A program made the position numbers and the translations under genes. This document shows, piece by piece, positions 16,659-24,549 of a stretch of DNA of 64,000 bases. The notes under the pieces were generated by a model, which was given only the letters and a program-made list of their open reading frames with translations, was not told the DNA's origin and ran no database searches. The stretch comes from Ignisphaera cupida (GTDB lineage Archaea; Thermoproteota; Thermoprotei_A; Sulfolobales; Ignisphaeraceae), in assembly GCF_030186535.1 (NCBI RefSeq), contig NZ_JASNVW010000002.1:82001-146000 (forward strand), read 5' to 3'. Position 1 is the first letter of the stretch. Each line of letters starts with the position of its first letter.

Positions 16659-17927
16659 TTATTGACCCTTCATAAGCTTGCCTTTCTCAAGAATATAGAC
16701 AGTATTGAAAAGCTTTGCAAAGCTAAGATCATGTGTAGCTACAATAACTGTTTTTTCATTTTCTAGAAATTTGTTAAAAATATTTACAAGAATCTTTCTA
16801 GATTTACAATCAAGACCAAGGGTAGGCTCATCAACAATTATAATACTGGAATTTGAAATATGTGCTAGTGCCATGGAGAGAAGTCTTGCCTTGCCTACGC
16901 TAAGACTATAAACATTCTTTTTTGACTCTCTGTCAAGATTAAAAACACTTAAAACATTTTCAATATTACCATCAAATTTACATTTACGAGCAAATAACTT
17001 TGCAACATCCTCTACACTTGCACTTGGAAACCAGTAAACAGGGTTTTGGGGAACCATAAATAATTTTGTCCTTTTGCTGATATTAACAAATCCCTTAGAA
17101 GGCTTTGCAATACCTGCTAAAATATTTAGCAGTGTTGTTTTTCCACAGCCATTCCTACCTGTAATGGCTATTGCCTCTCCAAAACCTATTGACATAGTTA
17201 TTCCTTTAAGTATGTGTTCATAATCATAGGTTATATGTACATCTCTAAGCTCTATAGCAGTACTTGTTACATTATTTCTAGCTCCTAGTAGTTTTGGCAG
17301 ATTCGGGCATTCGGTTGTAGAAGCATCGAGTTTCACAATACTACTACAAAAATTTTTAATTAAATCTATTCTATGCTCAGCAACTATAATGACAAGCTTA
17401 TTACTTTCAGCAAAGCTCTTTAAATATTCAAATACTTTTTCCACACTCCACCAATCTATGTGAGACAAAGGTTCATCAATAGCTATAACCTTGGCTCCTC
17501 CAACTAAAGCTGTATTCAAAAGAAATCTATATAGTTGCCCATCAGAAAGCCTGTCAATGTCCTTATCCAAGTTGATATCACTACAGTAACTCTCAATTCC
17601 AATAGCTGCCAGCTCCTCTCTAGGAGTAGAACCAATGAAAAAACTATAGACATCTTGTGGAACATAAGCAACAAGACCTCTATGCAAAGCTTCGGAGGGG
17701 CTTAACCCAAATATGCTTATCTCACCATCAATCTTAAAATCCTTGTATAGCTCAGGTATGAGGCCTGTAACCACCCTCAAAAAAGTTGTTTTTCCAGCAC
17801 CTGTAGAACCTGTAACACAGATGATTTCACTTTCACTAATCTCAATAGATAAATCCTTGATAATTTCATGGTTGTTGACACTAACACTTAAATTATGAAC
17901 CTTAACAATTTTGCTCAATAACAACAC
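16659..17927 (-). CDS. ECF transporter ATPase, two fused domains (EcfA-like)
   Basis: A 422-residue protein with two ABC ATPase domains in tandem. Domain 1 (about 1-205) has the Walker A GSTGAGKTTFLRV, signature LSDGQLYRFLL and Walker B VIAIDEPLSHID. Domain 2 (about 220-422) has GRNGCGKTTLLNIL, signature LSVGKARLLSMAL and IIIVDEPTLGLD. The two signatures are atypical of LSGGQ (LSDGQ and LSVGK). It powers vitamin uptake with the T and S components. The gene overlaps bioY by 26 bases. Fused EcfA pairs occur in many archaea, so the fusion itself is not odd. Confidence 0.9.
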   Translation of the reverse strand: MLLLSKIVKVHNLSVSVNNHEIIKDLSIEISESEIICVTGSTGAGKTTFLRVVTGLIPELYKDFKIDGEISIFGLSPSEALHRGLVAYVPQDVYSFFIGSTPREELAAIGIESYCSDINLDKDIDRLSDGQLYRFLLNTALVGGAKVIAIDEPLSHIDWWSVEKVFEYLKSFAESNKLVIIVAEHRIDLIKNFCSSIVKLDASTTECPNLPKLLGARNNVTSTAIELRDVHITYDYEHILKGITMSIGFGEAIAITGRNGCGKTTLLNILAGIAKPSKGFVNISKRTKLFMVPQNPVYWFPSASVEDVAKLFARKCKFDGNIENVLSVFNLDRESKKNVYSLSVGKARLLSMALAHISNSSIIIVDEPTLGLDCKSRKILVNIFNKFLENEKTVIVATHDLSFAKLFNTVYILEKGKLMKGQ

Positions 17928-18576
17928 CTCTTTGCTTTAAATAAGAAGAAATAGCTTTTGCAGTAGATATTGCAATTACATGATCCATTAAAACATCCTG
18001 TGGAATGAAAATAGCTACAGAAACTAGAAATATAGCCAGTATCCTGTCATTGCTTGAAAAACCAATGACATTTGAAACTTTTATTACCCATGAAAACAAA
18101 TTTTTATTTGATAAAGCATAGTAAGCAAAGACTATAAAACCTAAGATGTAAATAGGCAAAGCAGCTACAACTGAAAGAAGAAGTAAAGCTATGAAATCCT
18201 TTACACCAACATCATAAAGCTTTATTTTTCTCAAGTTAAGATAGGCTCTTGTGAAAATGCTCATTAAAAAAGAGGCTATTGGAAATCCAGCTATGTAACC
18301 ACCGGTATAGCCAAGCAAAACATGGAGACCTCCCTTAAAACCAGAAGCCATGGGCAAACCCAAAGCTATCAAGACTATGTAGAGAAGCTGAGAAAAAAGG
18401 GCATGCTTTGGTGGAAGAAGCAAACCACCTAATATAATTCCCACATTTTGCATGGTATAGGGTATGGGGCCTAGAAAAAAGCTAGCTTGAGCTAGTATAC
18501 CAGTTAAAACAGCTATTAATGTTGAAAATGCGAGGAGTAGAACTTGTGTAGCTATGGATTTGCTACATATAGTCAT
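17902..18576 (-). CDS. bioY: Biotin transporter substrate-binding subunit BioY
   Basis: A 224-residue membrane protein with six helices. Family marks are FFLGPIPYTMQNVGIILGGLLLPPKHA (about 32-58) and GFKGGLHVLLGYTGGYIAGFPIASF (about 79-103), both typical of BioY. It is the S component that binds biotin, working with the ATPase and T component encoded downstream on the same strand, so the cluster is a BioYMN-type importer. The ATG at 18576 lies about 30-45 bases after a strong TATA box. No biotin riboswitch or repressor gene is visible. Confidence 0.92.
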   Translation of the reverse strand: MTICSKSIATQVLLLAFSTLIAVLTGILAQASFFLGPIPYTMQNVGIILGGLLLPPKHALFSQLLYIVLIALGLPMASGFKGGLHVLLGYTGGYIAGFPIASFLMSIFTRAYLNLRKIKLYDVGVKDFIALLLLSVVAALPIYILGFIVFAYYALSNKNLFSWVIKVSNVIGFSSNDRILAIFLVSVAIFIPQDVLMDHVIAISTAKAISSYLKQRGVVIEQNC

Positions 18577-18604
18577 GCAAATCCCATCAACAATTCTAAA
18601 TTGG

Positions 18605-18620
18605 GGTTATATATAGCTTT
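18605..18620 (-). promoter_or_regulatory. Promoter (TATA box) of the biotin transporter operon
   Basis: The minus strand reads AAAAGCTATATATAACCC, a near-consensus archaeal box A with an A-rich BRE, about 35 bases before the bioY ATG. It is one of the strongest TATA boxes in the window. Confidence 0.6.
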
Positions 18621-18769
18621 TAAGATGCGAAATTACATTGTAAAAATTGAATTAAGTCTGCATAGAAATATTAAGAAAAAGGAATACTTTATCACTTGCT
18701 GCACAAGATCTTTAATTATCAAATGACATTAACTCTGGAAGATATGTATTCTAATAAAAATATAGTTAA

Positions 18770-18873
18770 TGCCGCGGCCGGGATTTGAACCCGGGTTTCC
18801 CGCGCCTTTTTCAATTCTGCGGCGTCACGGGCTCGAGAGGCCCGCATACTTGACCGGGCTATACTACCGCGGC
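18770..18873 (-). tRNA. tRNA-Glu (CUC) with an intron in the variable region
   Basis: The minus strand folds as a tRNA: acceptor GCCGCGG paired with CCGCGGC, discriminator A, anticodon stem CGGGC/GCCCG with loop CUCUCGA (anticodon CUC), and T arm CCGGG-UUCAAAU-CCCGG. Between anticodon stem and T stem there are 33 bases instead of 4-5, so an intron of about 28 bases lies in the variable region (roughly 18797-18826). It can form a CGCC/GGCG hairpin with a UGA bulge and outer CCCG/CGGG pairs, a relaxed bulge-helix substrate for the splicing endonuclease. CCA is not encoded. Confidence 0.93.
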
Positions 18874-18942
18874 ACTGTTGTTACGATTGTGTTTTGTTGC
18901 CTTAAAAGCTTATTTTCCTATCTAATCTTTCTTTGGCATGGC

Positions 18943-19287
18943 ATGAAAATGAAGAGACGTGAGAGCATTAGTATTAGAGATATTGCTTTAGAGAGAATGG
19001 ATATTTTATTTAGGTTAGGTGTTGAAGCTGTTAAGAATGGTTACATAGACTTGGCTAAGAGGTATGGAGAGTTGATAAGAAGAATTTCTATGAGGAATAG
19101 AATTAAAATTCCGAGAGAAATGCGAAGGTGGATTTGCAAAAACTGCTACACTATTATGGTGCCAGGATTCAATGCAAGAGTCAGAACACGTAGAGATGGA
19201 AAAGTTTTAAGAGTTGTAACAAGATGTCTTTATTGTGGTTGGATACATAGGTATCAATTTGTGAGGAGAGGAAGTAATGAAAGTTAA
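18943..19287 (+). CDS. rnp4: RNase P protein subunit Rpp21 (Rnp4)
   Basis: A 114-residue protein of the archaeal RNase P Rpp21/Rpr2 family. The N-terminal half is helical (IRDIALERMDILFRLGVEAVKNG). The zinc ribbon has CKNCYTIMVPG near 61-71 and CLYCGWIHRYQF near 92-103. It helps the RNase P RNA to trim the 5' end of tRNA precursors. I place the start at ATG 18943 since the frame further upstream runs through tRNA-Glu; ATG 18949 is also possible. A TATA-like AAAGCTTATTTT at about 18905-18916 supports this. It overlaps the YhbY-like gene by 11 bases. Confidence 0.92.
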   Translation: MKMKRRESISIRDIALERMDILFRLGVEAVKNGYIDLAKRYGELIRRISMRNRIKIPREMRRWICKNCYTIMVPGFNARVRTRRDGKVLRVVTRCLYCGWIHRYQFVRRGSNES

Positions 19288-19573
19288 AGGAAGTTTTAAG
19301 GAGCTTAAAAAGCTTAAGATAGCTCAGCATAGAGCTGATGTGAATATAGGAAAACTTGGTTTGCATGAAGGTGTTGTCGAGGAAATAAAGAGACGCTTAA
19401 AAGATCATGGAATTGTGAAGATAAGAATATTGAAAAGTGCTCGAAACATTGTAAGCGGAGATGATGTAAAGAAGCTTGCCGAACTTCTTAATGCTTTTCT
19501 TGCAGATGAAAGAGGATATACATATGTGCTTATAAGCAGAAAGCGTGAAAAGAAAGCAAGAAAAGGTATTTAG
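19277..19573 (+). CDS. YhbY/CRM-domain RNA-binding protein
   Basis: A 98-residue protein matching the CRM (YhbY) fold: LKKLKIAQHRADVNIGKLGLHEGVVEEIKRRLKDHGIVKIRILKSA, then the later sheet with GYTYVLISRKR. In bacteria YhbY associates with pre-50S particles; the CRM domain is a general RNA-binding unit. It is placed between the RNase P subunit and S19e, a common crenarchaeal arrangement, so it probably takes part in ribosome or tRNA maturation. The usual GxxG loop is not obvious (DHGIVK), so the motif may be diverged. Confidence 0.8.
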   Translation: MKVKGSFKELKKLKIAQHRADVNIGKLGLHEGVVEEIKRRLKDHGIVKIRILKSARNIVSGDDVKKLAELLNAFLADERGYTYVLISRKREKKARKGI

Positions 19574-19591
19574 TTGTTGGTTTGATAAGCC

Positions 19592-20077
19592 ATGGTCACT
19601 GTTAGAGATGTTCCAGCAGATATGCTGATAAAGAGACTAGCCGAGTATCTAAAAAGCAATGTTCCTATGGTTAAACCTCCACAATGGGCTTTATTCTCAA
19701 AAACAGGTTCTCACAGAGAAAGAGTTCCTGATAATGCAGACTGGTGGTATGTAAGAGCTGCTGCAATTCTTAGAAAGCTTTACCTAGCTGAAGAACCTCT
19801 GGGAATAGAAACCTTCAGAACAATTTTTGGTGGTTTAAAAAGAAGAGGGTCGGCACCACCTCACTTTAGGAAATGTGGAGGATCTAATATAAGAAAGATT
19901 TTACAGCAACTAGAAAAAGCTGGACTTGTAAAAAAGACGGAAAGAGGAAGGGTAATATCAGATGAGGGGAGAAAACTATTAGACAGAATGGCTTTGGAAA
20001 TATTCAAGGATTTATTAAGAACATCGCCAGAACTTTCAAAATACGCCCCCAAATCACTTATTGCAGCAACAAGTTAA
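19592..20077 (+). CDS. rps19e: Ribosomal protein S19e
   Basis: A 161-residue S19e protein, specific to archaea and eukaryotes and located in the head of the small subunit. Diagnostic stretches are VRDVPADMLIKRLAEYLKSN, VPDNADWWYVRAAAILRKLY (near residues 49-68) and the winged-helix part PHFRKCGGSNIRKILQQLEKAGLVKK. Length is normal for archaea. It lies 18 bases after the YhbY-like gene and starts with ATG. Confidence 0.96.
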   Translation: MVTVRDVPADMLIKRLAEYLKSNVPMVKPPQWALFSKTGSHRERVPDNADWWYVRAAAILRKLYLAEEPLGIETFRTIFGGLKRRGSAPPHFRKCGGSNIRKILQQLEKAGLVKKTERGRVISDEGRKLLDRMALEIFKDLLRTSPELSKYAPKSLIAATS

Positions 20078-20133
20078 TTAGCCACTAGCAACAAGATTAT
20101 TATATTTGACTTATGGCTAATGGGTGATGCAAA

Positions 20134-20493
20134 TTGTTTGAAGATGCTCAGATTTATAGTGATAGTGATGAGGTAGAGGCGTTACTTGAAAAAAGATATA
20201 GGGAGATTCTTGCTAGAAGACGCGAAGAGGAGAGGAGAAAAAGAGAGTTAGAGGAAGAAGTAAGAAGACAGGAAATACTAAGAACTATTCTGACTCCAGA
20301 AGCTAGGGAAAGACTTTCAAATATTAGGCTTGTTAGACCAGAAATTGCTAGAGCTGTTGAGGATAGGTTAATAGCTCTTGCATTACAGGGTAGAATATCA
20401 CAGCCTATAACAGATGAGGAGTTAAAGAGTATACTAGCAGAGATCTATGAAAGAACAAGAAAAGATTTTAGGATTAGTATACGTGAAAAATGA
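20134..20493 (+). CDS. PDCD5/TFAR19-like DNA-binding protein
   Basis: A 119-residue protein of the PDCD5 family, found in nearly all archaea next to S19e and L39e. It has a charged helical N-terminus (about 18-50, rich in E, R and K) and the conserved core [36 protein letters not shown]. Family members have a compact triple-helix bundle with flexible ends; a nucleic acid or chaperone-linked role has been proposed. The start is TTG at 20134. The L39e gene follows within 13 bases. Confidence 0.93.
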   Translation: MFEDAQIYSDSDEVEALLEKRYREILARRREEERRKRELEEEVRRQEILRTILTPEARERLSNIRLVRPEIARAVEDRLIALALQGRISQPITDEELKSILAEIYERTRKDFRISIREK

Positions 20494-20505
20494 GAGATGT
20501 CGAAA

Positions 20506-20664
20506 ATGGCTAGAAATAAGCCATTGGCTAAAAAGCTTAGGCTCATAAATAGAGAAAAATCTAATCAACCAATACCTGTGTGGGTAGCTATAAAAACAAT
20601 TAGAAAAGTTATGAGAGGCTATAGACTAAGGAATTGGAGAAGATCCAAGTTGGGTGATGTTTAA
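20506..20664 (+). CDS. rpl39e: Ribosomal protein L39e
   Basis: A 52-residue basic protein: it begins MARNKPLAKKLRL and ends with the conserved VMRGYRLRNWRRSKLGDV-like tail. L39e lines the peptide exit tunnel of the large subunit. ATG 20506 gives the normal N-terminus; an in-frame ATG at 20497 would add MSK. It lies between the PDCD5-like and L31e genes, the standard archaeal L39e-L31e-aIF6-LX order. Its length is typical of the family. Confidence 0.95.
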   Translation: MARNKPLAKKLRLINREKSNQPIPVWVAIKTIRKVMRGYRLRNWRRSKLGDV

Positions 20665-20665
20665 A

Positions 20666-20938
20666 ATGCCTAAGGACAAGAATGAGGGTATATATCTAAT
20701 ACCACTTAGACATGTTTATAGAGCTGGAAGTAGAAGAGATAGGGGTAAGAGAGTAATAAGCTATATAAGAAAGTTTTTGGAAAGGCATTTAGGTGGAAAG
20801 GTTATTCTAGATCCAGCAATAAGCATGTTTATCTATAGCAGAAAGATAGAGAAACCACCAAGAAAAATACTGGTGAGGTTTTTAAAGATAGATAATGGTA
20901 TTTACAAAGCAATGCTTGCTGTTGAGGTGAAGAGGTAA
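20666..20938 (+). CDS. rpl31e: Ribosomal protein L31e
   Basis: A 90-residue L31e protein from ATG 20666, chosen because a GGTGA ribosome site at 20653-20657 sits at the right distance; GTG/ATG codons further up would overlap L39e. Family features are YLIPLRHVYRAGSRRDRGKRVISYIRKFLERHL and the late strand RKILVRFLKIDNGIYKAMLAVEV. It belongs to the large subunit near the exit tunnel and is found only in archaea and eukaryotes. Confidence 0.95.
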   Translation: MPKDKNEGIYLIPLRHVYRAGSRRDRGKRVISYIRKFLERHLGGKVILDPAISMFIYSRKIEKPPRKILVRFLKIDNGIYKAMLAVEVKR

Positions 20939-20942
20939 CAGA

Positions 20943-21623
20943 ATGGTTATTATTGAGAGAACAAATTATAAGGGAAATCCAAATATAGGCGTATTTGTTT
21001 TTGCAACAGACAAATTTGTTTTAATACCATCTGATTCTGACGAAAAATTTTCAAAGCTTGTTTCAAAAACTCTTCAAGTTCCTGTAATAAGAGTGTCTAT
21101 TGCTGATACAAGTTTATTGGGAATATTCATTGCTGGTAACAATAGAGGTGTTTTGGTTCCTCACATTGTTAAAGATTGGGAATTCAGAATTTTGAAGAAT
21201 AGTATTGATGTAAATGTTGAGGTTGTGAAGACAAGGTTTACAGCACTTGGAAATGTTTGTTTAGTTAATGACAAAGCTGCATTAATTCATCCGGAGGCAT
21301 ATGAAGAATTGAAAAAAGTTGTCGTTGATGTTCTAGCTGTTGAAACAGTTGAGAAAGGTATTATTGCTGGTTTTCCAACAGTTGGTTCAATAGCATTTGT
21401 TAATAATATTGCAGGTCTTGTTCATCCTGATGCTAATGAAAATGAGCTTGAGTATTTATCAAATACTTTCCAGGTTCCATTTGACATAGGAACGGTTAAT
21501 TTTGGAGTTGGATTTATAAAGTCTGGTCTTGTTGGTAATACAAAAGGAATTTTAGTCGGAGATAGAACTACAGGTCCTGAGATTTTGAGAATAAGTAAGG
21601 TGTTTAGGGTGGTAACCTCATGA
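20943..21623 (+). CDS. eif6: Translation initiation factor aIF6
   Basis: A 226-residue protein with the five-fold repeated alpha/beta pentein build of IF6. Repeats begin near NPNIGVFVFATDKFVLIPS, TSLLGIFIAGNNRGVLVPH, TALGNVCLVNDKAALIHPE, TVGSIAFVNNIAGLVHPDA and NFGVGFIKSGLVGNTKGILV. aIF6 binds the 50S face and blocks subunit joining. It starts five bases after L31e and overlaps the LX gene by four bases. Confidence 0.96.
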   Translation: MVIIERTNYKGNPNIGVFVFATDKFVLIPSDSDEKFSKLVSKTLQVPVIRVSIADTSLLGIFIAGNNRGVLVPHIVKDWEFRILKNSIDVNVEVVKTRFTALGNVCLVNDKAALIHPEAYEELKKVVVDVLAVETVEKGIIAGFPTVGSIAFVNNIAGLVHPDANENELEYLSNTFQVPFDIGTVNFGVGFIKSGLVGNTKGILVGDRTTGPEILRISKVFRVVTS

Positions 21624-21883
21624 CCAATGTGAAGATATATAGAGTAGAGGGTGTAATGCTAATATCTGCTGACAAGCTGCCAACGTGGCAGAGGTTCTCA
21701 GTTGAGGTAAGAGCATTAAATGAGAAACACGCATTAGAATACATATATTCAGTGCTTGGAAGTAGGCATAAGGTGAAGAGAGCAAATATAAAGATACTTA
21801 AAATTGAGGAAATACCTTTGGAGAAAGCTGAAAGCAAGTATGTAAGAGACTTGTCCACACTAACTAGAATGGTGATTAAATGA
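21620..21883 (+). CDS. rplX: Ribosomal protein LX (L18Ae)
   Basis: An 87-residue protein with the LX/L18Ae pattern: VKIYRVEGVMLISADKLPTWQRFSVEVRALNEKHALEYIYSVLGSRHKVKRANIKILKIEEI. It is an archaeal large-subunit protein that may be present in more than one copy per ribosome. The ATG overlaps the aIF6 stop (ATGA) and its own stop overlaps the prefoldin ATG, so three genes are coupled. Confidence 0.94.
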   Translation: MTNVKIYRVEGVMLISADKLPTWQRFSVEVRALNEKHALEYIYSVLGSRHKVKRANIKILKIEEIPLEKAESKYVRDLSTLTRMVIK

Positions 21884-22341
21884 GTGTAGACAGGACCAGA
21901 GCTGAGGAAGTTATTCAACAACTACTTATACAGCTTGAGGAGCTTAGAGAAGCCATTAGAGTTGTTCAAACAAGATCTTTAGCATTATCATCTGAATTAC
22001 AAGAGATTAGAATTGCTTATGACACACTTGGGGAAATTCAGAAGCTTTCTCAGCAAGATGTGTTTGCTTCATTGGATAGAAATGGCTATGTATTTGTTAA
22101 AGCAAAGCTTTTGTCAGTTGATGAAGCTATTGTTAGACTTGGCAAGGAATACTATATATCTTTGCCAATTGATAAAGCTAAGAATGTTCTTATGGAATAT
22201 GAGAAAGAATTGACAGAAGAGCTTAGAGAAACTGAAACTGAATTAAGAAAATTAACTGAGTTATATAATCAAATTCAGAAGAAAATTCAAGAATATGTAG
22301 CTATGCTGCAAAAAAGTAGTATAAGTGAGAAACGAAGCTAA
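21880..22341 (+). CDS. pfdA: Prefoldin alpha subunit
   Basis: A 153-residue protein with two long coiled-coil helices (about 5-45 and 105-145) joined by a beta-hairpin region (DVFASLDRNGYVFVKAKLLSVDEAIVRLGKEYYISLP), the build of alpha-type prefoldins. Six subunits form a jellyfish-like chaperone that holds unfolded proteins for the thermosome. Its usual place in archaea is after LX and before ftsY, as seen here. Confidence 0.93.
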   Translation: MSVDRTRAEEVIQQLLIQLEELREAIRVVQTRSLALSSELQEIRIAYDTLGEIQKLSQQDVFASLDRNGYVFVKAKLLSVDEAIVRLGKEYYISLPIDKAKNVLMEYEKELTEELRETETELRKLTELYNQIQKKIQEYVAMLQKSSISEKRS

Positions 22342-22356
22342 TTTAAGGTTTTTTCA

Positions 22357-23274
22357 TTGTTTTCAAAGATAAAGAAAGTTCTTCAAGATTTTGCACAACA
22401 AATTTCAGAAGCTATTCTATATAGAACTCTAAGTGAAAAGGAAATTGATGAGTACTGTAATAATCTTTTCATACAGCTTATAGAATCTGATGTTGCATAT
22501 GATGTAGCAGAAAAAATTGTAAATGAAATCAAGCAGCAGTTAATGGGTAAAAAGATTAGGCGAGGAGATGATGCGAAAAATTACATAGATACAGCTGTGG
22601 AAAAATCGCTTGAGGAAATGTTAAAAGGTGTAGGCACCTTTAAACTAATGAATTTTGTGAAGAGTGTATTGGCCAAGGAGAAACCAGTTAAAATTATGTT
22701 CATGGGTGTCAATGGAGTTGGAAAGACAACTACAATAGCTAAGATAGCACACATTCTGAAAACAAATGGGTTTAAAGTTGTGGTAGCTGCAGCAGATACA
22801 TTTAGAGCTGGTGCTCAGGAGCAGCTAAAAAAGCATGCTGAAAGAATTGGTGTAACATTTATTGGTGGTAGATACGGCTCAGATCCAGCAGCTATAGCAT
22901 TTGATGCCATTGTTTATGCTCAGAAAAATAATTTTGATGTTGTTTTAATTGATACTGCTGGTAGAATGCATGTTGACATAGATTTAATGAATGAGCTTAG
23001 AAAAGTGGCAAGGGTTGTTAAACCTCATTTAAAGCTTCTTGTTTTAGATGCTTTAACTGGCAATGATGCATTAGAACAACTAAAGGGTTTTGAGGAAGCT
23101 GTTGGTGTAGATGTTGTTGTATTGACAAAAGTTGATGCTGATGCAAATGGTGGTGCAGCATTAACAACAATCATTGGTGTTGGCAAACCAATTGCATACC
23201 TAGGTGTTGGTCAGGGATACAATGATTTAATTGAGTATGATCCTGCTATTGTGCTTAAAATGCTTTTTAGGTAA
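22357..23274 (+). CDS. ftsY: Signal recognition particle receptor FtsY
   Basis: A 305-residue SRP GTPase. The N domain (about 1-95) is helical; the G domain has G1 GVNGVGKTTTIAKIAH (near 117), AAADTFRAGAQEQL, the DTAGRMHVDIDLMNELRKV box, TKVDADANGGAAL and the late YLGVGQGYNDLIEYDP. Short form with no acidic A domain. It docks ribosome-SRP complexes at the membrane. The start is TTG at 22357. It precedes secE, so membrane-protein export genes are grouped. Confidence 0.95.
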   Translation: MFSKIKKVLQDFAQQISEAILYRTLSEKEIDEYCNNLFIQLIESDVAYDVAEKIVNEIKQQLMGKKIRRGDDAKNYIDTAVEKSLEEMLKGVGTFKLMNFVKSVLAKEKPVKIMFMGVNGVGKTTTIAKIAHILKTNGFKVVVAAADTFRAGAQEQLKKHAERIGVTFIGGRYGSDPAAIAFDAIVYAQKNNFDVVLIDTAGRMHVDIDLMNELRKVARVVKPHLKLLVLDALTGNDALEQLKGFEEAVGVDVVVLTKVDADANGGAALTTIIGVGKPIAYLGVGQGYNDLIEYDPAIVLKMLFR

Positions 23275-23309
23275 GCTTGTATAGACAGCAGGTTTGTGAG
23301 GGTTAAAAG

Positions 23310-23507
23310 GTGTCAAAAACATTAAGAGAAGCATTTAAAGACATGGGCAAAGTGCTTGAACTGGCAGAGAAACCTGATGCAAATGAATTTAAGCAGATTT
23401 TAAAGTTGACACTACTTGGATTTACACTTACAGGCTTAATATCATTTGGTATAGCAACTGGGCTTTATTATCTAATGACTGCACTTGGCATAGCTTCAAT
23501 TTCTTAA
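23310..23507 (+). CDS. secE: Preprotein translocase subunit SecE (Sec61 gamma)
   Basis: A 65-residue protein with an amphipathic N-terminal helix (about 8-34, PDANEFKQILKLT) and a single membrane helix (about 36-62). This is the archaeal Sec61-gamma form, which clamps SecY. It begins with GTG at 23310 and is followed directly by the Spt5 gene, the same SecE-NusG order as in bacteria. Confidence 0.92.
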   Translation: MSKTLREAFKDMGKVLELAEKPDANEFKQILKLTLLGFTLTGLISFGIATGLYYLMTALGIASIS

Positions 23508-24029
23508 ATGGTGTTGAAAATGTTAGAAAAAGAAAGACAAGACAAAGATATTCAAAAACAAGAAAGTGATGTAAGTATCACAAGACAAAGTACCTTCTTT
23601 GCTGTTAGAACTACAGCTGGTCAAGAACTTAACGTATTGCTAATGCTTGAAGTAAGAGCTAAAACATTAGATTTGCCTATATACTCAATTGTTTCCTTGC
23701 CAAATCTAAAAGGTTATGTGGTTATGGAGACTCCAGGTCTTCATGTTGTTTATGAAGCTATAAGAGGATTGAAACATGTAAAAGGAAGAGCTTCAGGTAC
23801 TCTTAAATGGGAGGATTTGGAATCATTGCTAAAACCAAAGCCTCTTATCGATATGCTGAAGGAAGGTGAAGAGGTAGAAATTATAGCAGGTCCATTTAGA
23901 GGAATGAAAGCAAGAGTTGTTAGTGTTGATAAAGTTAAAAACGAGGTTTCATTAAATGTTTTAGAAGCTAGCTACCCCTTAACAATAACTGTTCCTGTAG
24001 ACTATATTAGGCTAGCCAAAAGAGAGTGA
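23508..24029 (+). CDS. spt5: Transcription elongation factor Spt5 (NusG-like)
   Basis: A 173-residue protein with an NGN domain (about 25-110: FFAVRTTAGQELNVLLMLEVRAKTL, then SLPNLKGYVVMETPGLHVVYEAIRGLKHVKG) and a KOW domain (about 115-173: GEEVEIIAGPFRGMKARVVSVDKVKNEVSLNVLE). Spt5 rides on RNA polymerase at the clamp and aids processivity; its partner Spt4 is not in this window. About 20 extra residues precede the NGN domain; they are charged and a later start (for example ATG 23520) is possible. Confidence 0.94.
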   Translation: MVLKMLEKERQDKDIQKQESDVSITRQSTFFAVRTTAGQELNVLLMLEVRAKTLDLPIYSIVSLPNLKGYVVMETPGLHVVYEAIRGLKHVKGRASGTLKWEDLESLLKPKPLIDMLKEGEEVEIIAGPFRGMKARVVSVDKVKNEVSLNVLEASYPLTITVPVDYIRLAKRE

Positions 24030-24034
24030 GTGAT

Positions 24035-24544
24035 ATGGCAAGAATAAAGGTGGTAAAGGCCCAAATAGAAGGAGGTAAAGCAACAAATGCACCTCCTCTG
24101 GGTCCTGCAATAGCTGATGCTGGGCTTAACATAAGTGAGGTTATTAATGAAATAAATAAGATGACTGAGGCTTACAAAGGTCAAACAGTAACGGTTAAAC
24201 TTGTTATTGATTTAGACACGAAAAAATATGATGTGTTTCTGGAATTGCCAACAACAACAAGCTTATTGCTTAGCATGGCTAAGGTATCTGAACCATCTGG
24301 AGATCCTGCACACAAAAAAATTGGTAACATAAGCTTGGAAGATGTGATTAAAGTAGCTTTACTTAAAAAAACAGAGCTGAATGCTAAAAGCCTTAAATCT
24401 GCTGTGAAAATAATTCTTGGATCAGCTAGGTCAATAGGCCTTACAGTAGAGGGGAAGGATCCGAAGGAGGTTAGCGTAGAACTAGATAAAGGTCTATATG
24501 ATGAGATTTTGAAAAAGTATGAAGGTGAGTGGTCTAAGAGGTGA
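24035..24544 (+). CDS. rpl11: Ribosomal protein L11
   Basis: A 169-residue L11 protein from ATG 24035 (MARIKVVKAQIEGGKATNA); a GTG at 24026 would add MSD and overlap spt5. The N-terminal proline-rich turn APPLGPAIADAGLNISEVINEIN and the RNA-binding C-domain with KKTELNAKSLKSAVKIILGSARSIGL are both present. L11 binds the GTPase-associated centre of 23S rRNA. It opens the L11-L1-L10 group. Confidence 0.95.
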   Translation: MARIKVVKAQIEGGKATNAPPLGPAIADAGLNISEVINEINKMTEAYKGQTVTVKLVIDLDTKKYDVFLELPTTTSLLLSMAKVSEPSGDPAHKKIGNISLEDVIKVALLKKTELNAKSLKSAVKIILGSARSIGLTVEGKDPKEVSVELDKGLYDEILKKYEGEWSKR

Positions 24545-24549
24545 TGTAG

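Noticed and set aside
18769-18942. Upstream extension of the Rpp21 frame (MPRPGFEPGFPAPF...)
   Set aside because: These codons are read across tRNA-Glu on the opposite strand; the conserved protein starts at ATG 18943.
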